The notes under the pieces: generated by a model | What the model was told of the DNA's origin: nothing | The model's input: only the letters and a program-made list of their open reading frames with translations | Databases searched by the model: none | Translations under genes and position numbers: made by a program | From: Syngnathus acus | Lineage: Eukaryota > Chordata > Actinopteri > Syngnathiformes > Syngnathidae | Direction: 5' to 3' | Assembly: GCF_901709675.1 (NCBI RefSeq) | Contig: NC_051095.1 | Location: 15,141,456 to 15,205,455, forward strand | DNA: 64,000 nt | In this document: piece after piece, positions 23,978 through 36,685 of the stretch | Numbering within the stretch: the stretch's first letter is position 1 | How the letters are laid out: the number at the start of each line of letters is the position of its first letter

Positions 23978-26900
23978 GGTAGCGCGTATCCTTGAGCTTG
24001 TCGAGAAGGCCGATGCTACATTCTCCAATTGGGCTCACTCATGCGTGTGACAGGTTAACTCGCCACAATGATACACGCAGCCTCTTTTTTTTCACCCTCT
24101 TCCTGCTCAGAGAGCTTGTTAAGAACCTGCGTGATGTTTGTGTCTACCTGGTCATGGAGTGCACCAAACCATCAGTGTGAAGATGGCAAACAGGAAGAGG
24201 GGGAGGGCGAACGGGAGCGGAATTAGGAGGCCAGAATTAGCCCTCGGAGTCCATACAAAGGCCACTCACTCTATCCATCCACCCACCCCCTTCCTCACTT
24301 CGCAGTGGCTTTACCTGGATTATCTCCTTAGCCACCTGCTACAAGAGGAACCCAGCACACACATGCTCATAGAGTTGGGACAGTCTGCCATATGGCTAAG
24401 AGCAGAATGCTGCTAATGCAGAAAAGCAAAGATGAGGATTGACAGTATGCATGGAGTTTAACACTTTCAAACCTCAAAAGGATTATATCACTGAATTTAT
24501 TCCTGAGCAGACGCTTCGACTCATAACCCATCCCGACATCCAATACTCTCCGGTAGAGGAACTGATAGTGTCATCATATGGTGTATCTGTTCCACAGCTG
24601 CCTGTCTAAAGCTGTTCTGTGTCTGTTAGGGAGCGTCCTGGTGAGCAGAGCATTCAGTAGGATTAGTCCCAGCTTGCCTGTTCTGTGTCTGGATTAAAAC
24701 ATTTCAAGGCTCTTTTGCTCAACTGTACGAGCGTTCTGCTCAGTGGGTGTGGCCAATGCTGTGTTACACAATAGCTGTGCTGTGGAAATGCTCCTGAAAG
24801 CATTTACTAATACCTGAGCTAGGTACTTACAAATATTTTTCCTTTAATTTGCAATATCAGCACCTGTGCGATTAAAATTGGATATGGTGCTTAGGAATGA
24901 CTCAATCCTGATAAAAATACATCCATCCATTTTCTACTTCTCCTCATTCGGCTCATAGGTGAAAGATAGACTATCTCAGGTGACTCTGGAGAGTCGGCCC
25001 ATGTTCTGGAACACTGGACTCCAGTAATTGACCCGGGTCGTAATGGGGTATATTCCATTAGTATTGCAGAACGTAAACCGTTCTGTGATTCATGGACTAG
25101 TAGCACAACTTTAAATCCTATTCCACAGCTGACAGAGAGTTAAGCCTTTATGACTGGAGTAATATGTTCTGATCTCTTTGTTTCAGTCAGAACCTGATTT
25201 GCAGCAATCTGAATGAGCTGCACCTGCCTTTTTGATGCTCTTAGGAGGGAGTCCAGTCACAAGACCATTACAATATTTAAGTCTACTGGAGATAAAAGCA
25301 AGGATAAGTATTTTCTGGTTTGCTTGGAGAATGTGACTCTTCAATCTGGAATTGTTTTTGAGCAGGTAATTGTTTGTTTTAGTGATTGATTTGATATGAC
25401 TGCTGAAAGTCAGATCCGAATCAAACATCAGACCAACATGACTTGCCCCGTGCCTCCTTCCCTTTGCTTGAATGCATCAGCACATAAAAAGGCCAAAGGA
25501 GGGGTGTCATTTATTTAAATTAATGTGATTTGTCATATGTGCTTTCAATTATGGTCAGATCAATAGTGTTTTTGTGTCTAAATTGCTTAAATTATGTATT
25601 AGAAGCCAGATGCTAGATAGCTTTGTCTTGCACAAAGACGAGAGACAGATGGCAACCTGTGCATAATGGAAACTACATTATCATCACTTTATACCCTACT
25701 CTGGACAAGTTGCGCTGATTAGAGCTTTTGTCTTTCTTTTTTGACTGTGCAGGATAATACTACTACTTAACTCGCCAGCTTCTGATCTTTTACTTCCTTT
25801 CCAGATATCAGGTTCGTGGTTCAAATCTCTACTGCTCCCTTTTTTTTCCAGATAGATCCAATCCTCTTACTGCTTAACAGTGACACCAAGTGGCAAAGAC
25901 TTTTTCTTCCCAGATTGCTGCTTAACAGTGACACCAAGTGACAAAGACTCATAACTGCCACAGGAATTGTCCAAGGTGCCATATGGAGACGCCTATATTT
26001 AATATACTGTATCTTCAATGTTTGCATCTTTCAAGGAAAATGCGTGTTTTCAGGATATAAAAGGGCACACAAGCAATAGTTTTGAATGTACCAGCCCTCA
26101 AGCTACAGTTCTGTCTCAGACAATCAAGATATCTGGAATAAGTTTAAATTATAAACATTTTTTAAATCACACATTATAACTTGATGTTAATGTTCTGCCT
26201 TTTGGTTTTTGTATTTTAAAAACCTATTACAACCCTTGAACACAATATTTTGTCCCCTTCTAAAGCTTCTTTTAATCTCAAAACTGCCTATGCTAGGTTG
26301 CTTTTAATATGCATTGAGAAACAATTCAGAAACAAAGAATGACCCAGATGAAATTTCTAAAAGAGGCATTTAGGAACCCAGACAATGTAAAAATAACACT
26401 TTAACCAACAGTTTTGTTAACCAAGCTTTTGTAGTTATATTTGGCAGCTAACTAGCAATTAACTAGCCACCGCCAATCAAACTATCCTCCCAGCGCACCT
26501 GCTGCAACAGCGACCCTAGTGTGCAGGTCAGGTGTGATTGGCGCCAATCAGGAGAATCAAAACCTGTCTTACGACCTTTCACTTCTGTTTGGTTTCGACT
26601 CAGACGAAGCATGGTTGCCTTCAAGGGTCTTTATCATCGCTTCTCCCGCCTGGCCAAGGTGATGACACACAAACAAACAAGAAGCTATGACAAATGGCGA
26701 GCTGTCGTAACCGAAATGGACAGTGAAAAGGTAAATTCAAAGTTTTTACACGTTACTGTTCGGCAATCGCAACAGCAATGGAGACTACATCCATCAGGAG
26801 AGAAACCGGAACATACTTTGAATTTTACTTTGACTGTGCAGGGAGTGAATTTCCCCCAATGAAAGAGGACAGCTCAAACACATGAAGAAAAAAACCCCAC

Positions 26901-27317
26901 TATCAATGAATTCAACCAAACAATAACACCAACATTCCATCAGATAGCACCAAAGTAATTAATGGGTTTTTGCAGGAGCAAACATTTTTAAAAGATTCCA
27001 AGATTAATAGCAAATAGAGGATAGGTTATTTTTTTGTGGTGGATTTGGTTTCTTCAAGCGTGTCCACTGTTCATTAGAAACACACTTTGCATTTTTTTTG
27101 GTTTGTCAAGATGTTGCTTGAGAACAGTGTGATGTGATCATAGTAACTTTACTTCCTCTTTTGTGGCCTGTTGCTATGGTAAGACTTCAGGCAGGAAGTG
27201 GCCAGGGGAACCCAAGTGAAGAGGTTTTGGCTTTTTGGGTGAATACTTTCATTGTGTTTTGAGGCAGTGTGGGCATCATATTATACTTGGACATCCAAGT
27301 GTATTGTCTTGGTTACC
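23978..27317. other. Intergenic region between divergent arl3-like gene and rgs14
   Basis: Both flanking genes are transcribed away from this 3.3-kb stretch. It contains a LINE remnant (24918-25450) and a local duplication of TGCTTAACAGTGACACCAAG (copies near 25872 and 25919). No coding exon is convincing. Confidence 0.5.
24918..25450 (-). mobile_element. LINE (L2/Rex-like) 3' remnant
   Basis: Minus-strand translation with frameshifts reads like the C-terminal reverse-transcriptase region of fish L2/Rex-type LINEs: MFDSDLTFSSHIKSITKT, then AFISSRLKYCNGLVTGLPP, then KRSEHITPV. It ends at the left in AAAATGGATGGATG, the TGGA-type tail. It is broken and has no coding capacity. Confidence 0.75.
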
Positions 27318-27422
27318 ATGGCAAAAATTTTTAATTCTCGAGGGATTCCTGTTGGCCACATGGTGAGTTATACTGGCTACGAACATTTTTTTAATTTTTT
27401 TATGCAGTGAGTAGAGTTGTGT

Positions 27423-27463
<41 letters not shown>

Positions 27464-27721
27464 GCGCAGTTTCTATTGCTCCTAAAAATGAACAGCGAGA
27501 AACCACACAAGGCCTATTTGCCGATCTGTCGTGTGTAGGCTGTGTGTGATCATGCCTGATGGTGTACTTTTGTAAGGGGAATGACATGTTCCATATAGAA
27601 ATGGGCCGTTGACGCTTTTCATTTTGTGATGCAATTGTTTCTGTCATTGGCACTACAGGCTTTTGCAAGAAAATTTGTTCCGTTTTTGGCTCTTTTAAAA
27701 TGTGCACTTTATCAGTGGTCC

Positions 27722-27757
<36 letters not shown>

Positions 27758-30655
27758 GCTTCACTGGACTTATGTAGGACATGCTGAGGTTTTCAGGAAT
27801 TTGTATCTGTTGGCGTCCCGAAAAGATGTCACTGAGAATCAAGTATTTTTAGGTTTGTTCTCAGCTTGAAGGCGTCTTGAGCTCCAAAAGCTGAATGAGA
27901 GCCAACCATCAGTGTCACAACCACTTCCTGTACAACTCGATTGTTGCTGCTTTAAATGAAACAAAAAAATGTAAATGGTTTTGCTCTTCTAAATCTGCCT
28001 GTTTTTAAGCTTTTTAAGTTAACCTATTCATTTTACATCATTATGAATGTCACATACTTCCTCAAATAAAATTGAGTGATCAGGTGCAGATTATATGAGG
28101 AAGCCTCAGGCGATTGTTGGTGGCATTCAAATGGGTCGAAATAATTTTGAGGATCAGTGGCAATGATGAAAGTCAATTCTGTAATTCGCGAATATTTTAG
28201 ATTGGTCTGTTTTTGAACACACTTATCTTCCTGGAGTCTGGTTTTAGGGTGAAATTCCATCATACTCTGCGAAAGACCTGTGGAATACAAAAATCAGTCC
28301 CTTAATTGCTTAACAGTATAAATAAAAACCACTAGCGTTACGCTAGTTCCAGGGAACAAAATAATCTCACTATGAAATTGAGATGTCTTATATTTGAAGT
28401 CTTCATATCAATGGTATGTTTTTCTCTTTTAGAAAAGAATCTAGCTTGAGAGCCAAAGCAAAAGATAAACACTTACCGCATCATTGTAAATCCAGTTTGT
28501 TTTCTGAAATGGATAATAATGGAATTGTCATCTTTTTTTTTCTGTTTCTAAATCAACTTTCACTTTCTCTTAACAGAGCCTTGCAGTGTCAGACGGAGGT
28601 GAGCGTGAAGTGCCCGCTAATGGCAGAGTGAAACAAGTCGATGCACGACACGTGAACATATCTGATTCAAGCTCATTCTTTGTTGTGCTTATCCTCTCTG
28701 CTAAATGGGTGTGTTTTGCTGATGTGTGCAGAGTTGAATATGTCTGCACGGAGCAGCACAGGCAGCAGCCACAGCCTTCCTGGCACCCCGGGCGGGGAGG
28801 CCTGCCCGGCTAACAATGTGCTAAGCTGGGCTGTCTCCTTTGAGAAGCTGCTGGAAGACCCCGGTGGAGTCAACTACTTTACAGTGGGATGCGACAAATA
28901 AGCACATTGATGTTCTACGCTCACCGGGTGTGCCGTAACCTGCCCTGTGTTTACTATTTCTTGCAGGCTTTTCTGAAATCCGAGGTGAGTGCGGAGAACA
29001 TCTTATTCTGGCAAGCGTGTGAAAAGTTCAAGAAGATCCCAGCCACTTCATTGGATGAGGTATGACTCTTTTTCCTCCCTTTTATGTTCATGAGATTGCT
29101 GTGGTGAACCAAATGGGAATCCCCTGGTTCTAGTGTGGAAAAGACACCAAAACACAATTACACTCATCACAATCCTAAACGTGACGTTATGTTTGTATTT
29201 GTAGCTGAAGACAAGAGCTCGCTCCATCTATGAAACGTACTTGTCTGAAAGTGCTCCCCACTCAGTCAACATCGATGACACGGCCAAGAAAGATGAAAAA
29301 GACTTGGAGCAACCCACCCCTGAAATGTTTAACAAGGCTCAAGCACAGGTCTGTCTAAAGGACACTGACACAATAGCAAGGGGCACTGAGAACTCGGGTT
29401 CACTTTCTGTTTGTTTGTTTTCCGCCCCTCTGTGCGAGCCAGATATTTAAGTTGATGAAGATGGATAGCTACAGACGCTTTGTGCGCTCTCCTCTCTACC
29501 AAAACTGCACTTTGGCGAGCGTAGAAGGCAAACGATTACCTCAGCTCTACGCAGAACCTTTCCGCACGGTCTCCTGGGAGGATGTGGCCAATCGAAGCCC
29601 AAACTTGCGTGACAAAAAGGTAGCGCCGGGCAGGGAAGGAAGATTCATAAAAAGTTAGTGAATTGGTTTGCAAAACTGATCCGGGATTTGGGTTTTAATA
29701 GCCTTGTAATGTGGTCATTACTGTCTCAAACAGAGCAAGCAGTCAGATGAAAGCACTTTCCCAGTTGGCAAGAGCAACAAACCGCAACCCAAAAGAGGAT
29801 CCTGGGGAGGTGCAATCTTTTACTTTTTAGCTAAATCAGACTTAGATGTGAGTCATTTACTTTATTTCTTCTGTCTGGTTTCAGATGCGACCAACAACAA
29901 TGTTTCACTGTATCACAGAGAGCCCAACACTGTCAAGTCGAGAAGTAATGCGGAGCTCGACTCCCTCTACAGGCTGACAGAGGTCAGTGTGTTTTTACAT
30001 GTACTTCTCTGCTCCTGCTTTCAATCATACAAAGATGAATTTCTCATGTAGATGAACACACATGTAAATTATTGCAAGGATCCCTACAAAATTAACCAAT
30101 GTGTCCAAAATACTTTAGAATGGCCAATCGTGTCCTCGCTCTCCGGAGCAAGCTGGCATCTCTGGAGGACGCTGTGGCTTGGAGGGGGGCTACTGCTGTG
30201 TCTACCTGCCTGATGGCAGTGCCTCCTTGGCTCCGACCCCTCATGGCCGGCCCATCAGAGAGATGCTGGCTGGCCTATGTGAGAAAAGAGGCTTCCCACT
30301 GAAAGATGTCTTCATCTACCTTAAAGGCAAAGACAAGGTGAGGATGTGGCAGCTCATGAGTCGTTTCGAAGGAAGAAGCATTTTGCATCGCAAATTTGCT
30401 TGACAGCACCTCATGAGATGAATACTCTTTTCCTTTTGCCGTGCTTCATTGATAATTCAAATAAAGTCTGAATGTTATCACCTCCAAAAGTCACACTTTG
30501 GTCTGTTTTCTCTTGCAGCCATTATCACTGGACCAGGACTGCTCTGTACTGAGAGATCAGCAGGTTTCGCTTGAGCTTCGGGTGATGTTTGTGTGAGTCA
30601 ATGTTCTTGACTCATTTCTGTGTTATATTTGGTCTTTCTCACCCTAGCAGGCTTT

Positions 30656-30687
<32 letters not shown>

Positions 30688-33600
30688 CTGCAAAATTTGT
30701 GCTGTCACACTTTTCGAAGGGAAGTCCATGTTGTAACGCTTGAGACTGTCTTGGTAATGATTTCTGTTATGTTTTGCCACCAATGTGAAGTCTGGCTGGT
30801 GTGTATGGTGGATTCTTTAGTGACTGGAGCCTTAGCTTGATTAATTTTGAAAGCTTGTTCTGCCTCTTTTTCTTTATGACACGATTTGTGCGTTTCAGAC
30901 TGGATAATGCACTTACTGGCAAGACCGGTGGAATTATGGCAAAGTCCAGTAAGACACTGCAGGATGCACTGTCCACAGTGTTACAGAAACATAGTCTCAA
31001 GCCTCACGAAGCCCTAGTTACCATTGTGAGTATTTTTACCATTTCTATACACACGAATTGACGATGGAAAATTCTGAAGAGTCCAGAAAAGTTCTAGTCC
31101 ATTTGATAATTTTTTTGAATGATGGCAATGAGCAACATTTTTTCCTTTATTTTTTTTTGAGATGCAAGTCAATTATCCATTTTAATAGCAATGATAATCA
31201 TAATAAATTTTGTATTATTTTAATTAAGGGTAGGTACAGCAACAGGTGAAATTTTCGGAACCGTCCAAGCTATAAATTACACTGCATTGTAACGTCTGTA
31301 TTGCATAAGCTTTAAACTTAAAAAAAAATGTAAAAAAAATCTCAAACCTGATGTGCTTGAAAAAAAAGTCAACATTTTTTAAATTGAAGTCTAAAATACA
31401 TTCAGGAACACTGAAAGCCATCTATGATTTAAAATTTTGCTGTGGACCAGTGCAATCGTTGTCGTCATATGCACATCTTTCTTCCGAGGCAGCAGTGCAC
31501 TTAATTTTCATACAAATGTATTACCATTGAAAATGTTGTACGTGTTGTTTTAGGTTGGGAGTGACGAGACAGTGAACATGGACACGACTTTGTTCAGACT
31601 GGCTAATAAGCAGCTACGGCTTGACAGAGCTAGAGGTACAAATGCAAACTTGAGTATTGTATTGTTGACAGTACTTGTCCAAGCACTTTATCCCTAATGC
31701 TAATGATGGATATTACATGTTACGCTTCCTGTTCATTGACTTATTTTTTTAATGGACCCTTGAAAGAGTCTATTCACCATCCACTTTCCTGCCCTGCTTT
31801 TGCTCCTGTGTTAAGGTCGATATAGACATCATTCTCTTAGCCTGGTATTCTTGATTATTGTGCCTCTCACTGCTTCCCTCTACAATGTCTGACTTCATTT
31901 GGTTTGTTGAATGCTATGCCATGGCTAGTTCACAACCCACTTGCCTCCTGCTGATTTCCCAGAACTAACTTCACTTCACATCAGCGACCTCCGCCTCAAA
32001 TTCTCACACTTGCACAGTAGATGGTTGATCGCTACACCATACAGTAGATGGCTGGAGGACCCATTTTACCTAACCCTATCTAGCCTTTTGAACTTTAACT
32101 CTAAACTTAAACACTGCGTGGCATTTTTCACTAAAAGCCTTTCTCATTTCTATTCGTTACATAAGAAAGCAACCCAAAATACTGTTACCTAAATGCTCTT
32201 ACCTAAATGACTGCTTTTGTGCCTCAAGGTTACAGCACTTTGATCTTGGCATCTTAATGAAGTCGTCGTCTCCTTCTCTCAAAGCAGAAACTGACTTAAA
32301 TTTTACATTTGAGCAGGAAAAGACCAAAGCAACATCACTGGAGCCAGCGGAACTGCTGCTGCCACACACGTGAGACAATTTCAGATTGCAATATTAGATG
32401 CAACAATAGATGGAGCGTTCCCTTGCTATTTGCAGGAAATTGGGACTAAGCCCTGCCGCAAATAGGAAAGAGCTATGAGTGATTGACCCCCCCTCCCCAA
32501 AGACGTTTCTAATTGCCTATGAATAAAAAAAAAAAAACATCCGCGAAGCATCACCTTTTTTTGTCTACATATTTAACAAGAGTTGCCCTAAATAAATAAA
32601 GCTTTTGTCACCACATAATTACATTTATTTGCTGGCAAAGCAATATTTTCGTTGTACGTGTAATATCGAAAATAATAATTTCTTAGCAGGTATTTTTATT
32701 TTAGTTGTGCTGCTGAAACATCTGAATTTCCCCTCTGAGATTTTAAAACGATGATTTTATCTTTATATAGAAGTAGCGATAGATTTGGCCGAAGCACAAA
32801 AATGGTGAACAGGTGAGTTTTTCAACAGATGAGTGTAGCATCCCAATCGTCAAACGGACAAATTCGCAAATGCGGAACCGTGAATATGCATCTGTTCACC
32901 ACACTAGTTTAAGGAGCTACTAAAACACCAGCGCAACGCAGTTTTTGTACCTTCACAACAGCAAAACTTCTGAATGGTTGATATGGGAGTTGTTGGCTGC
33001 TGTGCACATGCGTTTATTTGCAATCAACCACCTGCCAGCAGCTTTTGCAATGACAAAATGTGTGTTCTTTGTCTCGGATCTAGGCCGGATCAGGTGGTCC
33101 GGAGACCCGATTGTCCCTCCACACCGACAAAGAAAAGACCTCACCAAAGCCCAGTAAGAACCCCGACATGGATGGTAGGAATTTTTAGGTGTAATGGAGG
33201 AAGGCTGAGGTGATTAAAAGCAGGGGTGTACACTGTCAATCTGCACCCATTCAAAGGAAGATAGCTCTTTATTCCATCGGAGAAATGGGTATGCGCCATG
33301 CTGCACAGCACCTGGTGACTGGCACATGCACCTGTTATATTTCCCCGCTTCTTTATCTTTAATACTCTCGATGCTAATTGTAAAAATGCACCCCTGATTT
33401 ATAAGAGGCTGAAATGGAAAACTTCTTGTTGTTTACGACACAATCGTTTGGTGTGCTGGATAGCCTCAATTTACTCCGAGTCGGCCTCATTTTTACACCC
33501 ATTTTCTGTTCTTAATGTTAGAGCTCCTGGAAATGCTGACCAGGGCCCACTGCAGCAGGGTCGACGACCAGCGAGGTCTTCTCACCAAAGAACACCTCGA

Positions 33601-33766
33601 GGTTCCTCTCTTCCTGCAACTGCCCCCAGATCAGGAGGATCCATCATCCCAAGAGTTGAGCACAACCGACTCTTCTACTGCACATTCAGGCAAGGTTACT
33701 GAGAACTCACCACCCTCTGGTTCAGCTGAATCGGAACCCAAAGATTTGCGAGAAACGTCCGTATAA
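27318..33766 (+). CDS. rgs14: Regulator of G-protein signalling 14 (15 exons, 565 aa)
   Basis: RGS14 is a GTPase-activating protein for G-alpha-i/o that also binds Ras/Rap and inactive G-alpha-i. Exons: 27318-27362, 28577-28598, 28732-28883, 28967-29059, 29205-29348, 29443-29619, 29734-29809, 29885-29982, 30119-30337, 30519-30592, 30899-31025, 31554-31635, 32317-32369, 33084-33174, 33522-33766; 1698 nt, open. The start [15 protein letters not shown] followed by SLAVSDGE matches the vertebrate RGS14 N-terminus (GVPNGRMVLAVSDGE), which fixes exons 1 and 2. The RGS domain is at about 55-172 ([13 protein letters not shown] to [10 protein letters not shown]). Ras-binding domain 1 is at about 285-358 ([23 protein letters not shown]), RBD2 at about 367-436, and GoLoco at about 484-507 with the diagnostic DDQRG. 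All domains are intact; the length is close to human RGS14 (566 aa). Confidence 0.95.
27417..27462. repeat. (GT)n microsatellite
   Basis: About 20 GT units in rgs14 intron 1, 55 bp after the first coding exon. Confidence 0.95.
27726..27755. repeat. 30-bp poly(A) tract
   Basis: Uninterrupted A30 on the plus strand in rgs14 intron 1. No element body was recognised next to it. Confidence 0.95.
30657..30688. repeat. (GCAC)n/(CA)n microsatellite
   Basis: Four-base GCAC repeats pass into CA repeats within rgs14 intron 10. Confidence 0.95.
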
Positions 33767-33924
33767 AAGACTCTGTGTGGGGAGGCGGGCTGTGAAGAAC
33801 ATTTTTCACACTCATACGGCCAAACTTCTTTATAAGGAGTGTTTTATGTGAAACATTTTGATTCAACAAAAATGAAAGTACCTTGCAGTAATGCATTTGG
33901 CTCCAATTGTTTCACTTGTATTTC

Positions 33925-33930
33925 AATAAA
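33925..33930 (+). promoter_or_regulatory. Candidate poly(A) signal for rgs14
   Basis: AATAAA 158 bp after the rgs14 stop codon, with no competing hexamer in between. Confidence 0.7.
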
Positions 33931-34010
33931 ATTTCACTTCACATGACATGTATTCCTCAATGTCAGTGCTTCACTATAAACTATAGCTCCACGGGACTGC
34001 GCAGTTTCTG

Positions 34011-34208
34011 AAGACTATTGCATGTTGTTTTAAGTCAAGAGTATGCAGTGTTTTTAGTTTTGAATGGACCTATGTGCATGCTTGTTTTCCTAATGTTTGC
34101 TTTTCCTAAGACTATTGTATGTTGTTTTAATTCAAGAGTTTGCAGTGTTTTTAGTTTTGAATGGATGGACCTATGTGCATGCCTGTTTTCCTAATGTTTG
34201 CTTTTCCC
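34011..34208. repeat. Tandem duplication of ~100 bp
   Basis: Copy 1 at 34011-34107 and copy 2 at 34108-34208 both run from AAGACTATTG to GTTTGCTTTTCC. They differ by a few substitutions and a 4-bp insertion (ATGG) in copy 2. Confidence 0.9.
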
Positions 34209-34798
34209 AGAGTGTTTTGTTTGCTGTGATGACACAAAGTCTTGCTTGACTGCCATCTCACTCTTGTAATTCACAGGATTATTCTTATTATTATCACCAC
34301 TTAGCGTTGTAATGCGAGGAGTCAGTAAGTTGGTTTCGCAGCCCAGGGGGACTGTCCAAACAATTAAAATCTTGTCAAATATGAATGCTATTCTCTTCTA
34401 TTTACATTTTGCATATCAGCTTTAAGGTATTAATTTGCAGTAATATATTTGCTTGACTTTGGATTTATTTCATAGCAGTGCAGCCACATCCAATAGTGCC
34501 TGTGATGTAGCTGTGCAATCCAAAACACAATAAATGAAACTGAACTACCACTATAATTTGTACATGGACCCATATATCACCTGGTAGGACCGCTTACACT
34601 TTTATTCGACTAATAGACTGCAACATAGAGCTTTTAACAATCAATTTCAAGCCTTTAACAATCAATTTCAAGCCAAAGGAGTCCATTCATCAATGTACAT
34701 CTGCCTCCTGCTTGCCAAGATGCATACATTAGTGAACAGGATCGTGTTCGACATACCAGTTGTCTGGTGTTATCCTTCCTACTCGCGCCCTCTTTTGC

Positions 34799-34820
34799 AT
34801 GTGTGTGTGTGTGTGTGTGG
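34799..34820. repeat. (TG)n microsatellite followed by poly-G
   Basis: About 10 TG units and then a short G run, downstream of rgs14. Confidence 0.9.
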
Positions 34821-35298
34821 GGGGGTGGTGTTCAGGTACACCCACTTGGCATCTATGTGTGACTAGACCACAGTGTGGGGGACCTGATGATAAGCCGACA
34901 TGACAGAAGCAAATAATGTCTGCTCCCGTTATCTTTTCTTCCCCCTCGGCCCTGCAGGAACCTTTTAAAGGGCCAAACTGATACAAACACACATGTACAG
35001 AGATGCACATATGTACAGTATGCTGTAGATATGAGCCGTGTACCAACTGCACACATATGTATGCCCATGTTACATGATGTTGCACAATCCAAAATTCTAA
35101 GAATGAGTACTCTGGACTAGTTTTGCAACACTGAAACTACCTGAATAGTATACAATTGCACTTGAAGCACCATTGTTTTGTGGTCAAGCGCTGCATTCAA
35201 GATTTCTGAGATCTCAAAATTTTAGTTTATATATATGAAAAAATAATTTTAATACTAAGCATGTTCTGTACTTATAACTGCCTTGCTAGTGGATTTTC

Positions 35299-35302
<4 letters not shown>

Positions 35303-35375
<73 letters not shown>
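35303..35375. repeat. (AT)36 microsatellite
   Basis: An uninterrupted AT dinucleotide tract of 73 bp that ends in ATATAG directly before an exon-like segment (35377-35452). Confidence 0.97.
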
Positions 35376-35376
<1 letters not shown>

Positions 35377-35378
<2 letters not shown>

Positions 35379-35452
35379 GCTACGGAAGCCCGACAGGCAT
35401 GAAGGAAGCTGTGGTTCATTTCTTCAACAGATCACATCGTATTCGTGACAAA
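35377..35452 (+). other. Exon-like segment between AG and GTAAGT
   Basis: After the (AT)n tract and TATAG, 76 bp run to a GACAAA|GTAAGTTA donor. One frame is open (ending VVHFFNRSHRIRDK). It has the same orientation as the splice-flanked segments to its right. There is no homology I recognise, and the acceptor lacks a pyrimidine tract, so this is only a candidate. Confidence 0.3.
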
Positions 35453-35570
35453 GTAAGTTATTTTGGCCTATTTTTCATCTAGTATATTATTTGACGAGTT
35501 TATTTAATTTCATCGTGTTCGTTTTATTCATATACTTCATTTTAATCAGTAGTTAACTGTGAATACGCAG

Positions 35571-36650
35571 GTGTGTGTAATCAAATGCCGGCTGCCTCTA
35601 TTTTAAAGAGCGTTGAAACGCATGAGGTAGGAACGATGTATTATAAATTAACTTCTACCAACAATCGTAATAATATGGAAAGTGTAATAATAAACAACTT
35701 TATTAAATGATACTATAAACTATTGTCGTATTAATATTGGTAGTATTGTAGTAAATGTTCTCGTTCGCGCGAACTTAGCATACCGGGCAGCACAAGCTTG
35801 TAGCCTCGCCTACCATACTTCACGATTTTTTTTCTAACCCGCTTTACAAATGTATGGAAATGGTGTGCGCTGTTAGAACGGTTTATTGACTTGCCCCTAA
35901 ATATGGGAAAACCTAAAGGTATGTCTCGTGAAAAAATGTGTTTATCTCGTCTATTTGAAAATATGCTTCGTTTTCAATTGGTTGATATTCATACAATATT
36001 TTGGTGTCTTTGACTGCCCAAAAGTGTTGATAACCAGCTGGAATATTAATACTGCCGTATTGTGGCCGAGTTTAACTATGAATACTAGGTTTTGGTTCTA
36101 TTGTAATGCGCAGGTGTGTGTAATCAAATGCCGGCTGTCTCAATTTTTAATAGCGTTGAAACGCATGAGGTAAGAACGATGTATATATAATGAGTTAACG
36201 ACTACAAAATATCGTAATAATATGGAGAGTGTAATAATAAACAACTTTATTAAATGATACGATAAACTATTGTACTAATATTGGTAGCATTGTAGTAAAT
36301 GTCCTCGTTCGCGCCAGGTTTAGCGCGAACTTAGCATACGGGGCAGCACGAGCTTGTAGCTTAGCCTACCATACTTTTTTTGGTTTTCTAAACCGCTTTA
36401 CAAATGTATGGAAATGGTGTACACTTTTAGAACGGTTTATAGACTTGCCCCTAAATATGGTAAACCTTAAAGGTATGTCTCGTGAAAAATGTGTTTATCT
36501 CGTCTGTTGGTTGATATTCACATTATATATTCTATGGTATTCAGTATTTTGGTGTCTTTGGCTGCCCAAAAGTGTTGATAACCAGCTGGAATGTTATTAT
36601 TGCCATATCGTGACCGAGTTTGAGGGTTTAAGCATTTTAGAGAAGTAATG
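35571..36650 (+). repeat. Two tandem ~543-bp units, each with a 56-bp splice-flanked segment
   Basis: Unit 1 (35571-36113) and unit 2 (36114 to about 36650) share most of their sequence, including ATCGTAATAATATGGA and ACTTGCCCCTAAATATGG. Each begins with a 56-bp segment, 35571-35626 and 36114-36169, preceded by GCAG and followed by GTAGGAAC or GTAAGAAC. Divergence is modest, with indels, so this duplication looks older than the arrays to the right. Confidence 0.8.
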
Positions 36651-36685
36651 TTAATCTAATTTCATATTATTATGTTGTTGTATAC

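Noticed and set aside
26521-26862. A 113-codon plus-strand frame upstream of rgs14 with a good Kozak ATG at 26611 and a GTAAAT at its possible exon end
   Set aside because: No family was recognised, no downstream exon partner was found, and rgs14 already has a matching first exon at 27318. It could still be an upstream exon, but the support is too thin.
27276-27842. A 188-codon minus-strand frame with poly-Phe and poly-His/Thr runs
   Set aside because: The runs are translations of the poly(A) and (GT)n tracts in rgs14 intron 1 read on the opposite strand.
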